From Roseivivax halodurans JCM 10272 (GTDB taxonomy: Bacteria; Pseudomonadota; Alphaproteobacteria; Rhodobacterales; Rhodobacteraceae): DNA of 64,000 nucleotides. Numbering within the stretch: position 1 is the first letter of the stretch; each line of letters begins with the position of its first letter. This document shows, one piece after another, positions 45,737 through 54,630 of this stretch. The DNA lies in assembly GCF_000521785.1 (NCBI RefSeq), contig NZ_JALZ01000006.1:62001-126000 (forward strand). Reading direction: 5' to 3'. Below the pieces are notes generated by a model. The model worked only from the letters and a program-made list of their open reading frames with translations, was not told the DNA's origin and did not search any database. A program made the translations under genes and the position numbers.

Positions 45737-46157
45737 GGCGATGGCCGGGCTCATGGCCCGCGCCTACGAGCACCAGACGCCGTGGAGAGCGTCCGACATC
45801 GAGGACCTCGCCGGCCGCAAGGTCACGCGCATCTACACCGCCGAGAACGGTTTTCTGATCGCGCAGGTCATCGCCGACGAGGCGGAGATCCTCGCCCTGG
45901 CCGTCGATCCTTCGGCGCAACGGCAGGGCATCGCCTCCCGCCTTCTGGGCGACTTCCACGCCGATACCTGGTCAGGCGGGGTGGTCCGCACGGTCCTCGA
46001 CGTGGCCGAGGACAACCTTTCCGCACGCGCTCTCTACACCCGGCACGGCTATGAGGAGACCGCTCGGCGGGCGGGCTATTACCCGCGCCGGGACGGGCCG
46101 GCGGCCGCGGCGCTGCTCATGTCGCGCACAATGACGAAAGGTCACAATGGATCGTGA
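45726..46157 (+). CDS. rimI: ribosomal protein S18 alanine N-acetyltransferase RimI-like (GNAT)
   Basis: 143 residues from the ATG at 45726, which overlaps tsaB by 11 bases. GNAT domain with motif A LALAVDPSAQRQGIASRLLGDF (acetyl-CoA pyrophosphate loop), VLDVAEDNLSARALYTRHGYEE and GYYPRRDGPAAAALLM, all typical of RimI. It follows tsaB, the usual partner. RimI acetylates the N-terminus of S18; in some bacteria it also acts on other proteins. Confidence 0.9.
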   Translation: MTPEAMAGLMARAYEHQTPWRASDIEDLAGRKVTRIYTAENGFLIAQVIADEAEILALAVDPSAQRQGIASRLLGDFHADTWSGGVVRTVLDVAEDNLSARALYTRHGYEETARRAGYYPRRDGPAAAALLMSRTMTKGHNGS

Positions 46158-46190
46158 GCGGGCCGGGAGGGTCTGTGGGGGAAAAAGCGG

Positions 46191-46252
46191 TTGACCCTCT
46201 TGACCCCCTGCGGCCTAAATTGCCGCCAGATCGCTCGATCCAAGACTGGCGG
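46191..46252 (+). promoter_or_regulatory. candidate promoter and inverted repeat upstream of the BMP operon
   Basis: TTGACC at 46191-46196 and TAAATT at 46216-46221 give a possible promoter with a long 19-base spacer. A 7-bp inverted repeat CCGCCAG/CTGGCGG (46223-46229 with 46246-46252) follows at once, so it could be an operator or a leader hairpin. Weak evidence. Confidence 0.3.
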
Positions 46253-46299
46253 CCGGCCATGACCCGCGCCGCGACACTTCCAAGGCCAGGGAGCCCTCG

Positions 46300-47304
46300 A
46301 TGACGATGATGAAATCCCTTCTCGGCGCCACGGCAGCGCTGGCGCTGACGTCCGGTGCCGCGCTCGCAGACCCGGCGCTGATCTACGACCTCGGCGGCAA
46401 GTTCGACAAATCCTTCAACGAGGCGGCCTTCAACGGCGCCGAGCGTTGGGCCGAGGAAACCGGCGGCTCCTACCGCGACATCGAGCTCCAGTCCGAAGCG
46501 CAGCGCGAGCAGGCCCTGCGCCGGTTCGCCGAGGCCGGCTTCAACCCGATCATCACCACCGGCTTCTCGATGTCGACCCCGATCGACAACGTGGCCGGCG
46601 ACTACCCCGACACGAAGTTCGTGACGATCGACGGCTACGTCGATCCCGAGGAGCATCCGAACGTGAAGTCGATCCTCTTCGCCGAGGAACAGGGCTCCTA
46701 TCTCGTCGGCATGCTCGCGGCGATGGCCTCCGAGACGAACACCGTGTCCTTTGTCGGCGGCATGGACATCCCGCTGATCCGCGCCTTCGCCTGCGGCTAC
46801 GCTCAGGGCGCCAAGGCCGTGAGCGACGACATCGAGGTGATCGCGAACATGACCGGCACCACGCCCGCGGCGTGGAACGACCCGGTGAAGGGCTCCGAGC
46901 TCACCAATGCGCAGATCAGCCAGGGATCCGACGTCGTCTTCGCGGCTGCGGGAGGTACCGGCATCGGCGTCCTGCAGACCGCCGCCGACAAGGACATCCT
47001 GTCGATCGGCGTCGACAGCAACCAGAACTACCTGCATCCCGGCCAGGTCCTGACCTCCATGCTCAAGCGGGTGGACGTGGCGACCTATGACGCGATGCAG
47101 GCGGGCGCGGATCTCGAGACCGGCGTGGAGACGCTGGCGCTCGAGGACAACGGCGTGGGCTACGCTCTCGACGACAACAACCGCGAGCTCATCACCGAAG
47201 AGATGCAGGCCGCCGTCGACGAGGCGCGCCAGAAGATCATCGACGGCGAGATCGAAGTGCACGATTACCGCTCGGACGACAGCTGCCCCGCACTGTCGTT
47301 CTGA
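46300..47304 (+). CDS. BMP family ABC transporter substrate-binding protein
   Basis: 334 residues. The signal peptide is cleaved near AALA-DPAL (about 23); no lipobox, so a free periplasmic protein. The BMP/PnrA fold is seen in LIYDLGGKFDKSFNEAAFNGAERWAEE, DTKFVTIDGYVD, FAEEQGSYLVGMLAAMAS, VSFVGGMDIPLIRAFACGYAQGA and DVVFAAAGGTGIGVLQTA. Members bind purine nucleosides or related solutes. It is the first gene of a four-gene importer operon and is separated from the ATPase gene by a strong stem-loop, which would favour higher amounts of this protein. Confidence 0.95.
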   Translation: MTMMKSLLGATAALALTSGAALADPALIYDLGGKFDKSFNEAAFNGAERWAEETGGSYRDIELQSEAQREQALRRFAEAGFNPIITTGFSMSTPIDNVAGDYPDTKFVTIDGYVDPEEHPNVKSILFAEEQGSYLVGMLAAMASETNTVSFVGGMDIPLIRAFACGYAQGAKAVSDDIEVIANMTGTTPAAWNDPVKGSELTNAQISQGSDVVFAAAGGTGIGVLQTAADKDILSIGVDSNQNYLHPGQVLTSMLKRVDVATYDAMQAGADLETGVETLALEDNGVGYALDDNNRELITEEMQAAVDEARQKIIDGEIEVHDYRSDDSCPALSF

Positions 47305-47329
47305 TCGCACCGGATCAGCCATGATTGAC

Positions 47330-47354
47330 AAGGGCCGCGGATTTCGCGGCCCTT
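47330..47354 (+). other. intercistronic stem-loop between binding-protein and ATPase genes
   Basis: A perfect 10-bp stem (47330-47339 with 47345-47354) with a 5-base loop lies 25 bases after the binding-protein stop and 28 before the ATPase ATG. Only two T residues close the stem, so it probably acts as an mRNA 3'-end stabiliser or partial terminator. Confidence 0.7.
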
Positions 47355-47382
47355 GCCCGTATACGCCACGCAGGGCCCGCGC

Positions 47383-48987
47383 ATGACCGACACCGCCCCC
47401 GCCATCGAACTCAAGGGCATCTCCAAGTCCTTCGGACCGGTCCAGGCGAACAAGGACATCTCGATCCGCGTGATGCCGGGCACGATCCACGGCATCATCG
47501 GCGAGAACGGGGCCGGCAAGTCCACCTTGATGTCGATTCTCTACGGGTTCTACTCGGCCGATGCGGGCGAGATCTGGGTGAAGGGCGAGAAGACCGTGAT
47601 CCCCGACAGCCAGGCGGCGATCCGCGCAGGCATCGGCATGGTCTTCCAGCACTTCAAGCTGGTGCAGAACTTCACAGTGCTCGAGAACGTGATCCTCGGG
47701 GCCGAGGATGGCGGGCTCCTGAAACCGTCGCTCTCGAAGGCGCGGGGCGTGCTGAAGCAGCTCGCCGAGGAATACGAGCTGTCCGTCGATCCCGACACCC
47801 AGGTCCAGCATCTGTCGGTCGGCCACCAGCAGCGGGTCGAGATCCTCAAGGCGCTCTACCGGCAGGCGGATATCCTGATCCTCGACGAGCCGACGGGCGT
47901 TCTGACGCCCGCCGAGGCCGACCACCTCTTCCGCATCCTCGACAACCTGCGCGCCGAGGGGAAGACGATCATCCTCATCACGCACAAGCTGCGCGAGATC
48001 ATGGAGATCACCGACACGGTTTCGGTCATGCGCCGCGGCGAGATGACGGCGACCGTGAAGACCGCCGAGACGAGCCCCGAAGAGCTTGCCGAGCTCATGG
48101 TGGGCCGCAAGGTGCTCCTGCGGGTCGACAAGGCGCCGGCCAAACCGAAAGAGGCCCTGCTCGAGATCGAGAACCTTCGCCACTTGGACGGACAGGGCGT
48201 CGAGAAGCTGCGCAACATCTCTCTCGAGGTGCGTGCCGGCGAGATCGTCGGCCTCGCGGGTGTCGCGGGCAACGGTCAGTCCGAACTTCTGAACGTGCTC
48301 GGGGGCTATGCCGACGCGACCGGAACCGTGCGGGTGAACGGCAGGGAGATCCCGCTCTCCGGCCGTGGCTGCGACGGCATGGCGCGTCGGGCCGCAGGCA
48401 TCGGACACGTCCCCGAGGACCGCCAGCGCGAGGGGCTCATCATGCCCTACTCCGCGTGGGAGAACACGGTCTTCGGCTATCACCACGGGCCCGAGACCGG
48501 ATCGGGACTTCTGATGGACAACGCCGCGATCCGCAAGGAAGCCGCCGCCAAGATGGAGCGGTTCGACGTGCGGCCACCCGACCCGTCGCTGGCCGCCAAG
48601 AACTTCTCGGGTGGCAACCAGCAGAAGATCGTCCTCGCGCGCGAGATCGAGCGGAACCCGGATGTTCTTCTTATCGGCCAGCCGACCCGCGGCGTCGATA
48701 TCGGAGCGATCGAGTTCATTCACGAGCAGATCGTGCGGCTGCGCGACATGGGCAAGGCGATCCTGCTGGTGTCGGTGGAGCTCGACGAGATCTTCGCGCT
48801 CTCGGACCGCATCGCGGTCATGTTCGACGGCAGGATCATGGGTGTGCGCGACGCCGGAGAGACCGACCAGCGCGAGCTCGGCCTCCTGATGGCCGGGATC
48901 ACCGAGGATCCGGGCGGGGATGCCTACGAGGCCGTGGACGCTGCCATGGACCAAAAAGATCACCGGGAGGCTGCCCGTCATGGATAG
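47383..48987 (+). CDS. ABC transporter ATP-binding protein of the BMP/nucleoside importer (two ABC domains)
   Basis: 534 residues from the ATG at 47383. Two tandem ABC domains as in sugar/nucleoside importers. The first has Walker A GENGAGKSTLMSILYG (about 43), signature LSVGHQQRVEI and Walker B ILILDEPT. The second has GVAGNGQSELLNVLGG, FSGGNQQKIVLAREIER and VLLIGQPTRGVDIGAIEF, with the degenerate Walker A (NGQSE) usual for this family. It energises the two permeases downstream; the next gene overlaps by 8 bases. Confidence 0.97.
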   Translation: MTDTAPAIELKGISKSFGPVQANKDISIRVMPGTIHGIIGENGAGKSTLMSILYGFYSADAGEIWVKGEKTVIPDSQAAIRAGIGMVFQHFKLVQNFTVLENVILGAEDGGLLKPSLSKARGVLKQLAEEYELSVDPDTQVQHLSVGHQQRVEILKALYRQADILILDEPTGVLTPAEADHLFRILDNLRAEGKTIILITHKLREIMEITDTVSVMRRGEMTATVKTAETSPEELAELMVGRKVLLRVDKAPAKPKEALLEIENLRHLDGQGVEKLRNISLEVRAGEIVGLAGVAGNGQSELLNVLGGYADATGTVRVNGREIPLSGRGCDGMARRAAGIGHVPEDRQREGLIMPYSAWENTVFGYHHGPETGSGLLMDNAAIRKEAAAKMERFDVRPPDPSLAAKNFSGGNQQKIVLAREIERNPDVLLIGQPTRGVDIGAIEFIHEQIVRLRDMGKAILLVSVELDEIFALSDRIAVMFDGRIMGVRDAGETDQRELGLLMAGITEDPGGDAYEAVDAAMDQKDHREAARHG

Positions 48988-50089
48988 GATGCCCGCCTGG
49001 GCCGACGCGGTGCTCGTGCCCCTCATCTCGCTCCTGCTCGCGGCCCTCCTGTCGGCGCTTGTCATTCTCGGGATCGGCGAGAACCCGATCGAGGCGCTGA
49101 AGCTCATGGTCGAAGGCGCGCTCCTGCGGTCCGCCGGATGGGGCTACACGCTCTACTACGCGACGAACTTCATCTTCACCGGGCTCGCGGTGTCGGTCGC
49201 CTTCCACGCCAAGCTCTTCAACATCGGCGGCGAGGGGCAGGCGATGATCGGGGGCTTGGGCGTCGCGCTCGTCTGCCTCTACCTGCCCTGGCCGCACTGG
49301 TCGCTCGCTCTCGTCGCGGCATCGGTCGCGGCTGCGCTCTTCGGCGCGGTCTGGGCGTTCATTCCCGCCTACCTGCAGGCCAAGCGCGGCAGTCACATCG
49401 TGATCACGACGATCATGTTCAACTTCATCGCCGCGGCGCTTCTGAACTACCTGCTTGTCAACGTGATGAAGCCCGAGGGTCAGCAGGATCCGGCGACCGC
49501 GATCTTCCCCGCCGCGACGCATCTGCCGACCTTCCAGGACATGTTCGCGACCGAGGCGATGCCGCTCTTCCGCGGCTCTCCGGGCAACGTGACGTTCTTC
49601 CTGGCCATCGCGGCCTGCCTCGTCGTCTGGGCCCTGATCTGGCGCACCCGGCTCGGATACGAGATCCGCGCCCTCGGCCATTCCGAAAGCGCCGCCAGAT
49701 ATGCCGGCATCTCGCCCGTGCGGACCATCGTTATCGCCATGCTCATATCGGGCGCGCTCGCAGGCCTCATGGGCGTCAACACCGCGATGGGCGAGGCCGA
49801 GCGGCTCGTGATGAACGCGACCGAGGGCGCGGGCTTCATCGGCATCGCCGTGGCGCTGATGGGGCGCAATCACCCGATCGGGGTCTTCCTCGCCGCGATC
49901 CTCTTCGGGTTCCTCTATCAGGGCGGCGCGGAGCTGGCGCTCTGGACCAACATTCCGCGGGAGCTGATCGTGGTGATCCAGGCGCTGGTGATCCTCTTCA
50001 CCGGCGCCCTCGACAACATGGTGCGGATGCCGCTCGAGCGGGTCTTCGCTGCCCGCCGCCGCGCCGCCCGCAAGACGCCTGCCGAATAA
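48980..50089 (+). CDS. ABC transporter permease, BMP/nucleoside importer subunit 1
   Basis: 369 residues from the ATG at 48980 with GGGAGG upstream; overlaps the ATPase stop. About nine transmembrane helices of the BPD_transp_2 family (as in BmpC/NupP). Landmarks: FNIGGEGQAMIGGLGVALV, GSHIVITTIMFNFIAAALLNYLL, LGYEIRALGHSESAARYAGIS, and GAGFIGIAVALMGRNHPIGVFLAAILFG. A basic C-terminal tail ARRRAARKTPAE ends the protein. Forms the membrane channel with the next gene product. Confidence 0.96.
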   Translation: MDRMPAWADAVLVPLISLLLAALLSALVILGIGENPIEALKLMVEGALLRSAGWGYTLYYATNFIFTGLAVSVAFHAKLFNIGGEGQAMIGGLGVALVCLYLPWPHWSLALVAASVAAALFGAVWAFIPAYLQAKRGSHIVITTIMFNFIAAALLNYLLVNVMKPEGQQDPATAIFPAATHLPTFQDMFATEAMPLFRGSPGNVTFFLAIAACLVVWALIWRTRLGYEIRALGHSESAARYAGISPVRTIVIAMLISGALAGLMGVNTAMGEAERLVMNATEGAGFIGIAVALMGRNHPIGVFLAAILFGFLYQGGAELALWTNIPRELIVVIQALVILFTGALDNMVRMPLERVFAARRRAARKTPAE

Positions 50090-50108
50090 GCCCGAGGACG
50101 GACCCGAG

Positions 50109-51074
50109 ATGGATTACAACACCCTCCTTCAGGTGCTCGACTCCACGGTGCGGCTCGCGACGCCGCTCCTCCTCGCCTGTCTCGCGGGGCTCTTTTCCGA
50201 GCGCTCTGGCGTCATCGATATCGGCCTCGAGGGCAAGATGCTGATCGCCGCCTTCTTCTCGGCCGCGATCGCCGCAATGACGGGGTCGGTGTGGCTTGGA
50301 CTTGGTGCAGGCATCGTCTCCGCCGTGCTGCTGAGCCTCGTGCACGGGCTCGCCTCGATCACGTTCCGCGGCAATCAGCTGATCTCGGGCGTCGCGATCA
50401 ACTTCCTGGCTGCCGGTCTGACAGTTCTCATCGCGCAGGACTGGTTCGGTCAGGGCGGGCGCACGCCGTCGCTGATCGGCGGCGGCCGCTGGGGCAACAT
50501 CACGCTCCCCTTCGCGGACACTCTGTCGGGCGTTCCGGTGATCGGTCCGCTTTACGCCCAGCTCATCTCGGGCCATTCGCTCCTCGTTTACGTGGGCTTC
50601 CTGATGGTGCCGCTGACCTGGTGGGTGCTCTTCCGGACGCGGTTCGGCCTGCGCCTGCGTGCGGTCGGCGAGTCGCCCGAGGCGGTCGACACGGCGGGCG
50701 TCTCGGTCGTCGGGCTGCGCTACGCCGCGGTGGCGATCTGCGGGCTCCTCTGCGGGATCGCGGGTTCCTACCTCGCCACCGGCCTTCAGGCGGGCTTCGT
50801 CAAGGACATGACCGCGGGCCGGGGCTACATCGCCCTCGCGGCGCTCATCTTCGCCAAGTGGCGGCCGTGGCATGCGCTCGGCGCCTGCCTGCTCTTCGGC
50901 CTCCTGCAGGCGGTGGCGCTCCGCTACCAGAACATCGACCTCGGCGGGATCACCATCCCGGTGCAGGTGATGGACGCCCTGCCCTACATCCTGACCGTGG
51001 TGATCCTTGCCGGGTTTGTCGGCAAGGCGATCCCGCCGCGGGCGGGCGGGGAGCCCTACGTCAAGGAACGCTGA
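50109..51074 (+). CDS. ABC transporter permease, BMP/nucleoside importer subunit 2
   Basis: 321 residues, about nine transmembrane helices, BPD_transp_2 family (NupQ/YufQ-like). Landmarks: LFSERSGVIDIGLEGKMLIAAFF, GNQLISGVAINFLAAGLTVL, GLRLRAVGESPEAVDTAGVSV, GRGYIALAALIFAKWRPWHAL and PYILTVVILAGFVGKA. It lies 19 bases after subunit 1 and ends the operon. An imperfect GC-rich hairpin without a T-run follows the stop. Confidence 0.96.
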   Translation: MDYNTLLQVLDSTVRLATPLLLACLAGLFSERSGVIDIGLEGKMLIAAFFSAAIAAMTGSVWLGLGAGIVSAVLLSLVHGLASITFRGNQLISGVAINFLAAGLTVLIAQDWFGQGGRTPSLIGGGRWGNITLPFADTLSGVPVIGPLYAQLISGHSLLVYVGFLMVPLTWWVLFRTRFGLRLRAVGESPEAVDTAGVSVVGLRYAAVAICGLLCGIAGSYLATGLQAGFVKDMTAGRGYIALAALIFAKWRPWHALGACLLFGLLQAVALRYQNIDLGGITIPVQVMDALPYILTVVILAGFVGKAIPPRAGGEPYVKER

Positions 51075-51145
51075 GCGCGCCGGCGGCTCTCACGGGGAAG
51101 CTGCCGGCCGGACGCAAAGACCCTCGGTGTCCATGTCCGGATTGA

Positions 51146-51160
51146 GAACATAAAGAGAAC
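51146..51160 (+). promoter_or_regulatory. LexA (SOS) operator, GTTC-N7-GTTC type
   Basis: GAAC (51146-51149), seven bases, GAAC (51157-51160) is the reverse complement of GTTC-N7-GTTC, the LexA box of Rhodobacter and relatives. It overlaps a possible promoter TTGAGA (51142-51147)-N17-TATCGT (51165-51170), and the ATG of the ImuA-like gene starts at 51177, so the transcript may be leaderless. Confidence 0.8.
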
Positions 51161-51176
51161 CAAGTATCGTTCCGCC

Positions 51177-51800
51177 ATGTCCCTGCCCCGACTCGCCCGC
51201 CGACATCACGACGCGCCGCCCGCCCTCACGCTCTGGAGCGAGGTGGCGTTCCCCCTCGCCCGAGTGCACGAGATCTGCGGCCGGGCGCGCCGGACCCTCG
51301 CGCTGCGCCTCGCCGCCGCGACCGAAGGCACGATCCTCTGGATCGCCCCGGCCCATGCGCGCGATCCGCTCAACCCCGACGGGGCGGCGGTGCTCTGCGA
51401 TCCCGGGCGGGTGCTTTTCGTCACGGCCCGCCGCACCGAGGATCTGCTCTGGGCGCTGGAGGAAAGCCTGCGCGCCGGGGTCGCCCCGCTCGCCGTGGCC
51501 GAACTGACCGAGCCGCCGGGCCTGACCCCAATCCGCCGCCTGCAGCTCGCCGCCGAGGCCGGAGCGGCCGCGCACGGGCTGCGCCCCCTCGGCGTGATCC
51601 TCACCCCCGGCGCGGGCGGCGCGCCCGGCGTCGAGACCCGCACGCGGATGGAGCCCGATCACGCCGGCGACGCCGAGGGCTGGCGCCTCGAGCGGCTCCG
51701 CGCCCGCATGGCCCCGCCGCGCGCCTGGCGGATCGACGGAGAGGGCGTGGCACATCCCGCGGCCGTGCCCGAGCCCGAGCCCGGCGGTGTACCGGCTTGA
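51177..51800 (+). CDS. ImuA-like protein (SOS, translesion-synthesis accessory)
   Basis: 207 residues. Resembles ImuA, a RecA/SulA-like accessory of the ImuB-DnaE2 mutasome: VAFPLARVHEICGRARRTLAL, GTILWIAPAHARDPLNPDG, RVLFVTARRTEDLLWALEESLRAG and GLTPIRRLQLAAEAGA. No Walker A motif is seen, as in other ImuA proteins. imuB and dnaE2, normally directly downstream, are missing; bioY follows instead. A LexA site immediately upstream strongly supports an SOS role. The C-terminus is Arg/Pro rich and shorter than usual, so it may be a reduced paralogue. Confidence 0.8.
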   Translation: MSLPRLARRHHDAPPALTLWSEVAFPLARVHEICGRARRTLALRLAAATEGTILWIAPAHARDPLNPDGAAVLCDPGRVLFVTARRTEDLLWALEESLRAGVAPLAVAELTEPPGLTPIRRLQLAAEAGAAAHGLRPLGVILTPGAGGAPGVETRTRMEPDHAGDAEGWRLERLRARMAPPRAWRIDGEGVAHPAAVPEPEPGGVPA

Positions 51801-51866
51801 ACACCAGGCACCGATATGTCCTTCTCCGGCAAAGACTTTCAGCACCAATATCACGGAGACGCCCGC

Positions 51867-52433
51867 ATGGCCCTCGCCCGTTCCCCTCTCGCCCTCGAAA
51901 GCCGCCCGCTGCACTGGCAGATCGCTGCCGTGTTTTTCGGAACCGTCGCGCTCGCCGTTGCCTCGCAGATCTCCGTCCCGATGGTCCCGGTCCCCGTGAC
52001 CATGCAGACCTTCGCGGTGATGACGCTTGGCGCGCTCTACGGCTGGAAGCTCGGCGCGCTCACGGTGCTCGCATGGCTCGGCGAAGCGATGCTGGGCGCG
52101 CCGGTCCTCTCCGGCGGCGCGGGCGGCCCCGCGCCGTTCGTCGGCCCGACCGCGGGCTATCTCGCCGCCTTCCCGATCTGCGCGGCCCTCACCGGTTGGC
52201 TCGCCGAACGTGGCTGGAACGGCCGTCGCCCGCTGCTCGCCCTTGCGGCAATGGGCATCGGCCACGTGCTATGCCTTACGCTCGGCGCGGCGTGGCTGAC
52301 CGTGCTCTTCGGCTTCGAGACCGCCATCGCCACGGGAGTCGCGCCGTTCCTCGTCGGCCTCGCCCTCAAATCCGCGCTCGGCGCGGTGGTGCTGCGCCAG
52401 ATCGCGCAGATGTCGGGCAAGCGCGCCGAGTGA
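51867..52433 (+). CDS. bioY: biotin transporter BioY
   Basis: 188 residues from the ATG at 51867 (GGAG 8 bases upstream). About six transmembrane helices. BioY landmarks: ALAVASQISVPMVPVPVTMQTFAVMTLG, GAPVLSGGAGGPAPFVGPTAGYLAAFP, and ALKSALGAVVLRQI at the C-terminus. BioY is the biotin-binding S component of an ECF transporter and in many alphaproteobacteria works alone or with BioMN, which are not present here. No BioR-type operator is obvious. The stop overlaps the GTG of the next gene (GTGA). Confidence 0.94.
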   Translation: MALARSPLALESRPLHWQIAAVFFGTVALAVASQISVPMVPVPVTMQTFAVMTLGALYGWKLGALTVLAWLGEAMLGAPVLSGGAGGPAPFVGPTAGYLAAFPICAALTGWLAERGWNGRRPLLALAAMGIGHVLCLTLGAAWLTVLFGFETAIATGVAPFLVGLALKSALGAVVLRQIAQMSGKRAE

Positions 52434-52849
52434 CCGTCCGGCTCCGGCCCCACCACCTTCTGTGCGTGCTGACCTATGTGGGGGCGGGCTACACGCCCGC
52501 CTTCACCGCGAACATGGACCGGGTGGTCGGACGGCTCTCGCGCCGGGAACCCGTCCGGATCGTAGCCGGCCCCGACGACATCTGCGTCCCGCTAAGCTCC
52601 GATCCTTCGGCCCATTGCCACGGGCCGCGCGTCAGAACCCGCGACAGGCGCGCCGCCCGCGACGGCACGCGCCATCTCGGCCACCCCATCGTGCCCGGCG
52701 CAACCTTCACGCTCGACGCCGCGACACTCGCGCGGCTTCGCCGCAGCTTTGCAAGAGGCCGCGTACGGTCCGCCTGCACGGGCTGCCCGTGGTCCGCGCT
52801 CTGCACCTCGGTCTCGCGCCGCGCCTATCCGGGAACGCGCCTCTCATAG
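52430..52849 (+). CDS. DUF1284 family Cys-rich protein
   Basis: 139 residues from a GTG overlapping the bioY stop. DUF1284 signature: RLRPHHLLCVLTYVGAGYTPAF, then NMDRVVGRLSRREPVRIVAGPDDIC, SAHCHGPRVRTRDRRAARD, and a C-terminal Cys cluster ACTGCPWSALC. The Cys/His spacing suggests metal or Fe-S binding (inference); the family function is unknown to me. Co-translation with bioY raises the possibility of a link with biotin metabolism, but that is not known. Confidence 0.85.
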   Translation: MTVRLRPHHLLCVLTYVGAGYTPAFTANMDRVVGRLSRREPVRIVAGPDDICVPLSSDPSAHCHGPRVRTRDRRAARDGTRHLGHPIVPGATFTLDAATLARLRRSFARGRVRSACTGCPWSALCTSVSRRAYPGTRLS

Positions 52850-52917
52850 CCCCACTGGCCCCTGCCGGACCGATCCGCTAAGGACGGCGCGACCTTTCCA
52901 CACGACGGCGGAGCGAC

Positions 52918-54627
52918 ATGGCACGGCACCTCATCACCTCGGCCATTCCCTACATCAACGGCATCAAGCATCTGGGGAACCTCGTCGGCTCGCAGCTGCC
53001 CGCGGATCTCTATGCCCGTTACCTGCGCGCCCGCGGCCACGAGGTTCTGTTCCTCTGCGCCACCGACGAGCACGGCACTCCGGCCGAGCTCGCCGCCAAG
53101 AAGGCTGGCAAGCCCGTCGCCGAATACTGCGCTGAGATGCACAAGGTTCAGGAGGAGCTCGCGAACGGCTTCCGTCTGTCGTTCGATCATTTCGGACGCT
53201 CCTCTTCGCCGCAGAACCACAAGCTGACCCAGCATTTCGCCGCGAAGCTCGACGAGGCGGGCCTCATTCGCGAGGTCAGTGAGACGCAGATGTATTCGCC
53301 AGAGGACGGGCGCTTCCTGCCCGATCGCTACATCGAGGGCACCTGCCCCAATTGCGGCTTCGACAGCGCCCGCGGCGACCAATGCGACAATTGCACCAAG
53401 CAGCTCGATCCCGTGGACCTGATTAATCCCCGCTCCACGATCTCGGGCGCGACCAATCTCGAGATGCGCGAGACAAAGCACCTTTTCCTCTGCCAGTCGC
53501 AGATGCGCGATCGCTTGGCTGAGTGGATCGACAGCAAGGCGGACTGGCCGGTGCTCACGACCTCCATCGCCAAGAAATGGCTCTTCGACGGCGACGGTCT
53601 GCAGGACCGCGGCATCACCCGGGATCTCGACTGGGGCATTCCGGTCCGGAAGGGCGACGAGGACTGGCCGGGCATGGAAGGCAAGGTCTTCTACGTCTGG
53701 TTCGACGCGCCCATCGAGTACATCGCCTGTGCGCAGGAATGGGAAGAGGCCGGCAAGGGCTCGGACTGGCAGCGCTGGTGGCGCACCGACGCGGGCGCGG
53801 ACGACGTGCGCTACACCCAGTTCATGGGCAAGGACAACGTGCCGTTCCACACCCTGTCCTTCCCCGCGACGATCCTCGGGAGCGCCGAGCCGTGGAAGCT
53901 CGTCGACTACATCAAGTCGTTCAACTACCTCAATTACGAGGGCGGCCAGTTCTCGACGTCTCGCGGGCGGGGCGTCTTCATGGATCAGGCGCTCGAGATC
54001 CTGCCCGCGGATTACTGGCGCTGGTGGCTGCTGTCACATGCACCCGAGAGCAACGACGCCGAGTTCACCTGGGAGAACTTCCAGTCCTCCGTGAACAAGG
54101 ACCTCGCGGACGTGCTTGGCAACTTTGCCAGCCGCGTGACCAAGTTCTGCCGCTCCAAGTTCGGCGAAGTCGTGCCCGAAGGCGGCGCGTGGGGCGAGCG
54201 CGAGAGCGCTCTGGTGGAAGAGCTGAAGGGCAAGCTCGCCGAGTACGAGGCGCAGATGGAGGCGATGGAGATCCGAAAGGCGGCCGCGTCCCTTCGTGCG
54301 ATCTGGGTCGCCGGCAACGAATACCTTCAGGAGGCCGCGCCCTGGGCGACCTTCAAGGAGGATCCCGACACCGCCGCGATGCAGATCCGGCTCGGGCTGA
54401 ACCTCATCCGCCTCTACGCGGTGCTGTCGCAGCCCTTCATTCCCGATGCCTCGGCGCAATTGCGCGAGGCGCTCGGCGTGCAGGAGGCGGAATGGCCGCA
54501 GGATCTCGAGACCGACCTGCAGCGTCTCGCCCCCGGACACGCCTTCACCGTTCCGGACGTGACCTTCCGCAAGATCGCCGATGCCGAGCGGGAGGAGTGG
54601 CAGGAGCGTTTCGCCGGGGTTCGGTAG
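52918..54627 (+). CDS. metG: methionyl-tRNA synthetase
   Basis: 569 residues. Class I synthetase. HIGH-type motif in [19 protein letters not shown], zinc knuckle [17 protein letters not shown] (about 142-158), [35 protein letters not shown] and the KMSKS variant [10 protein letters not shown] (about 344). The C-terminal anticodon-binding helical domain ends at 569; the tRNA-binding extension of some MetRS is absent. Converges on the minus-strand hydrolase with 3 bases between stops. GGCGGAGCGAC precedes the ATG. Confidence 0.98.
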   Translation: MARHLITSAIPYINGIKHLGNLVGSQLPADLYARYLRARGHEVLFLCATDEHGTPAELAAKKAGKPVAEYCAEMHKVQEELANGFRLSFDHFGRSSSPQNHKLTQHFAAKLDEAGLIREVSETQMYSPEDGRFLPDRYIEGTCPNCGFDSARGDQCDNCTKQLDPVDLINPRSTISGATNLEMRETKHLFLCQSQMRDRLAEWIDSKADWPVLTTSIAKKWLFDGDGLQDRGITRDLDWGIPVRKGDEDWPGMEGKVFYVWFDAPIEYIACAQEWEEAGKGSDWQRWWRTDAGADDVRYTQFMGKDNVPFHTLSFPATILGSAEPWKLVDYIKSFNYLNYEGGQFSTSRGRGVFMDQALEILPADYWRWWLLSHAPESNDAEFTWENFQSSVNKDLADVLGNFASRVTKFCRSKFGEVVPEGGAWGERESALVEELKGKLAEYEAQMEAMEIRKAAASLRAIWVAGNEYLQEAAPWATFKEDPDTAAMQIRLGLNLIRLYAVLSQPFIPDASAQLREALGVQEAEWPQDLETDLQRLAPGHAFTVPDVTFRKIADAEREEWQERFAGVR

Positions 54628-54630
54628 AAG

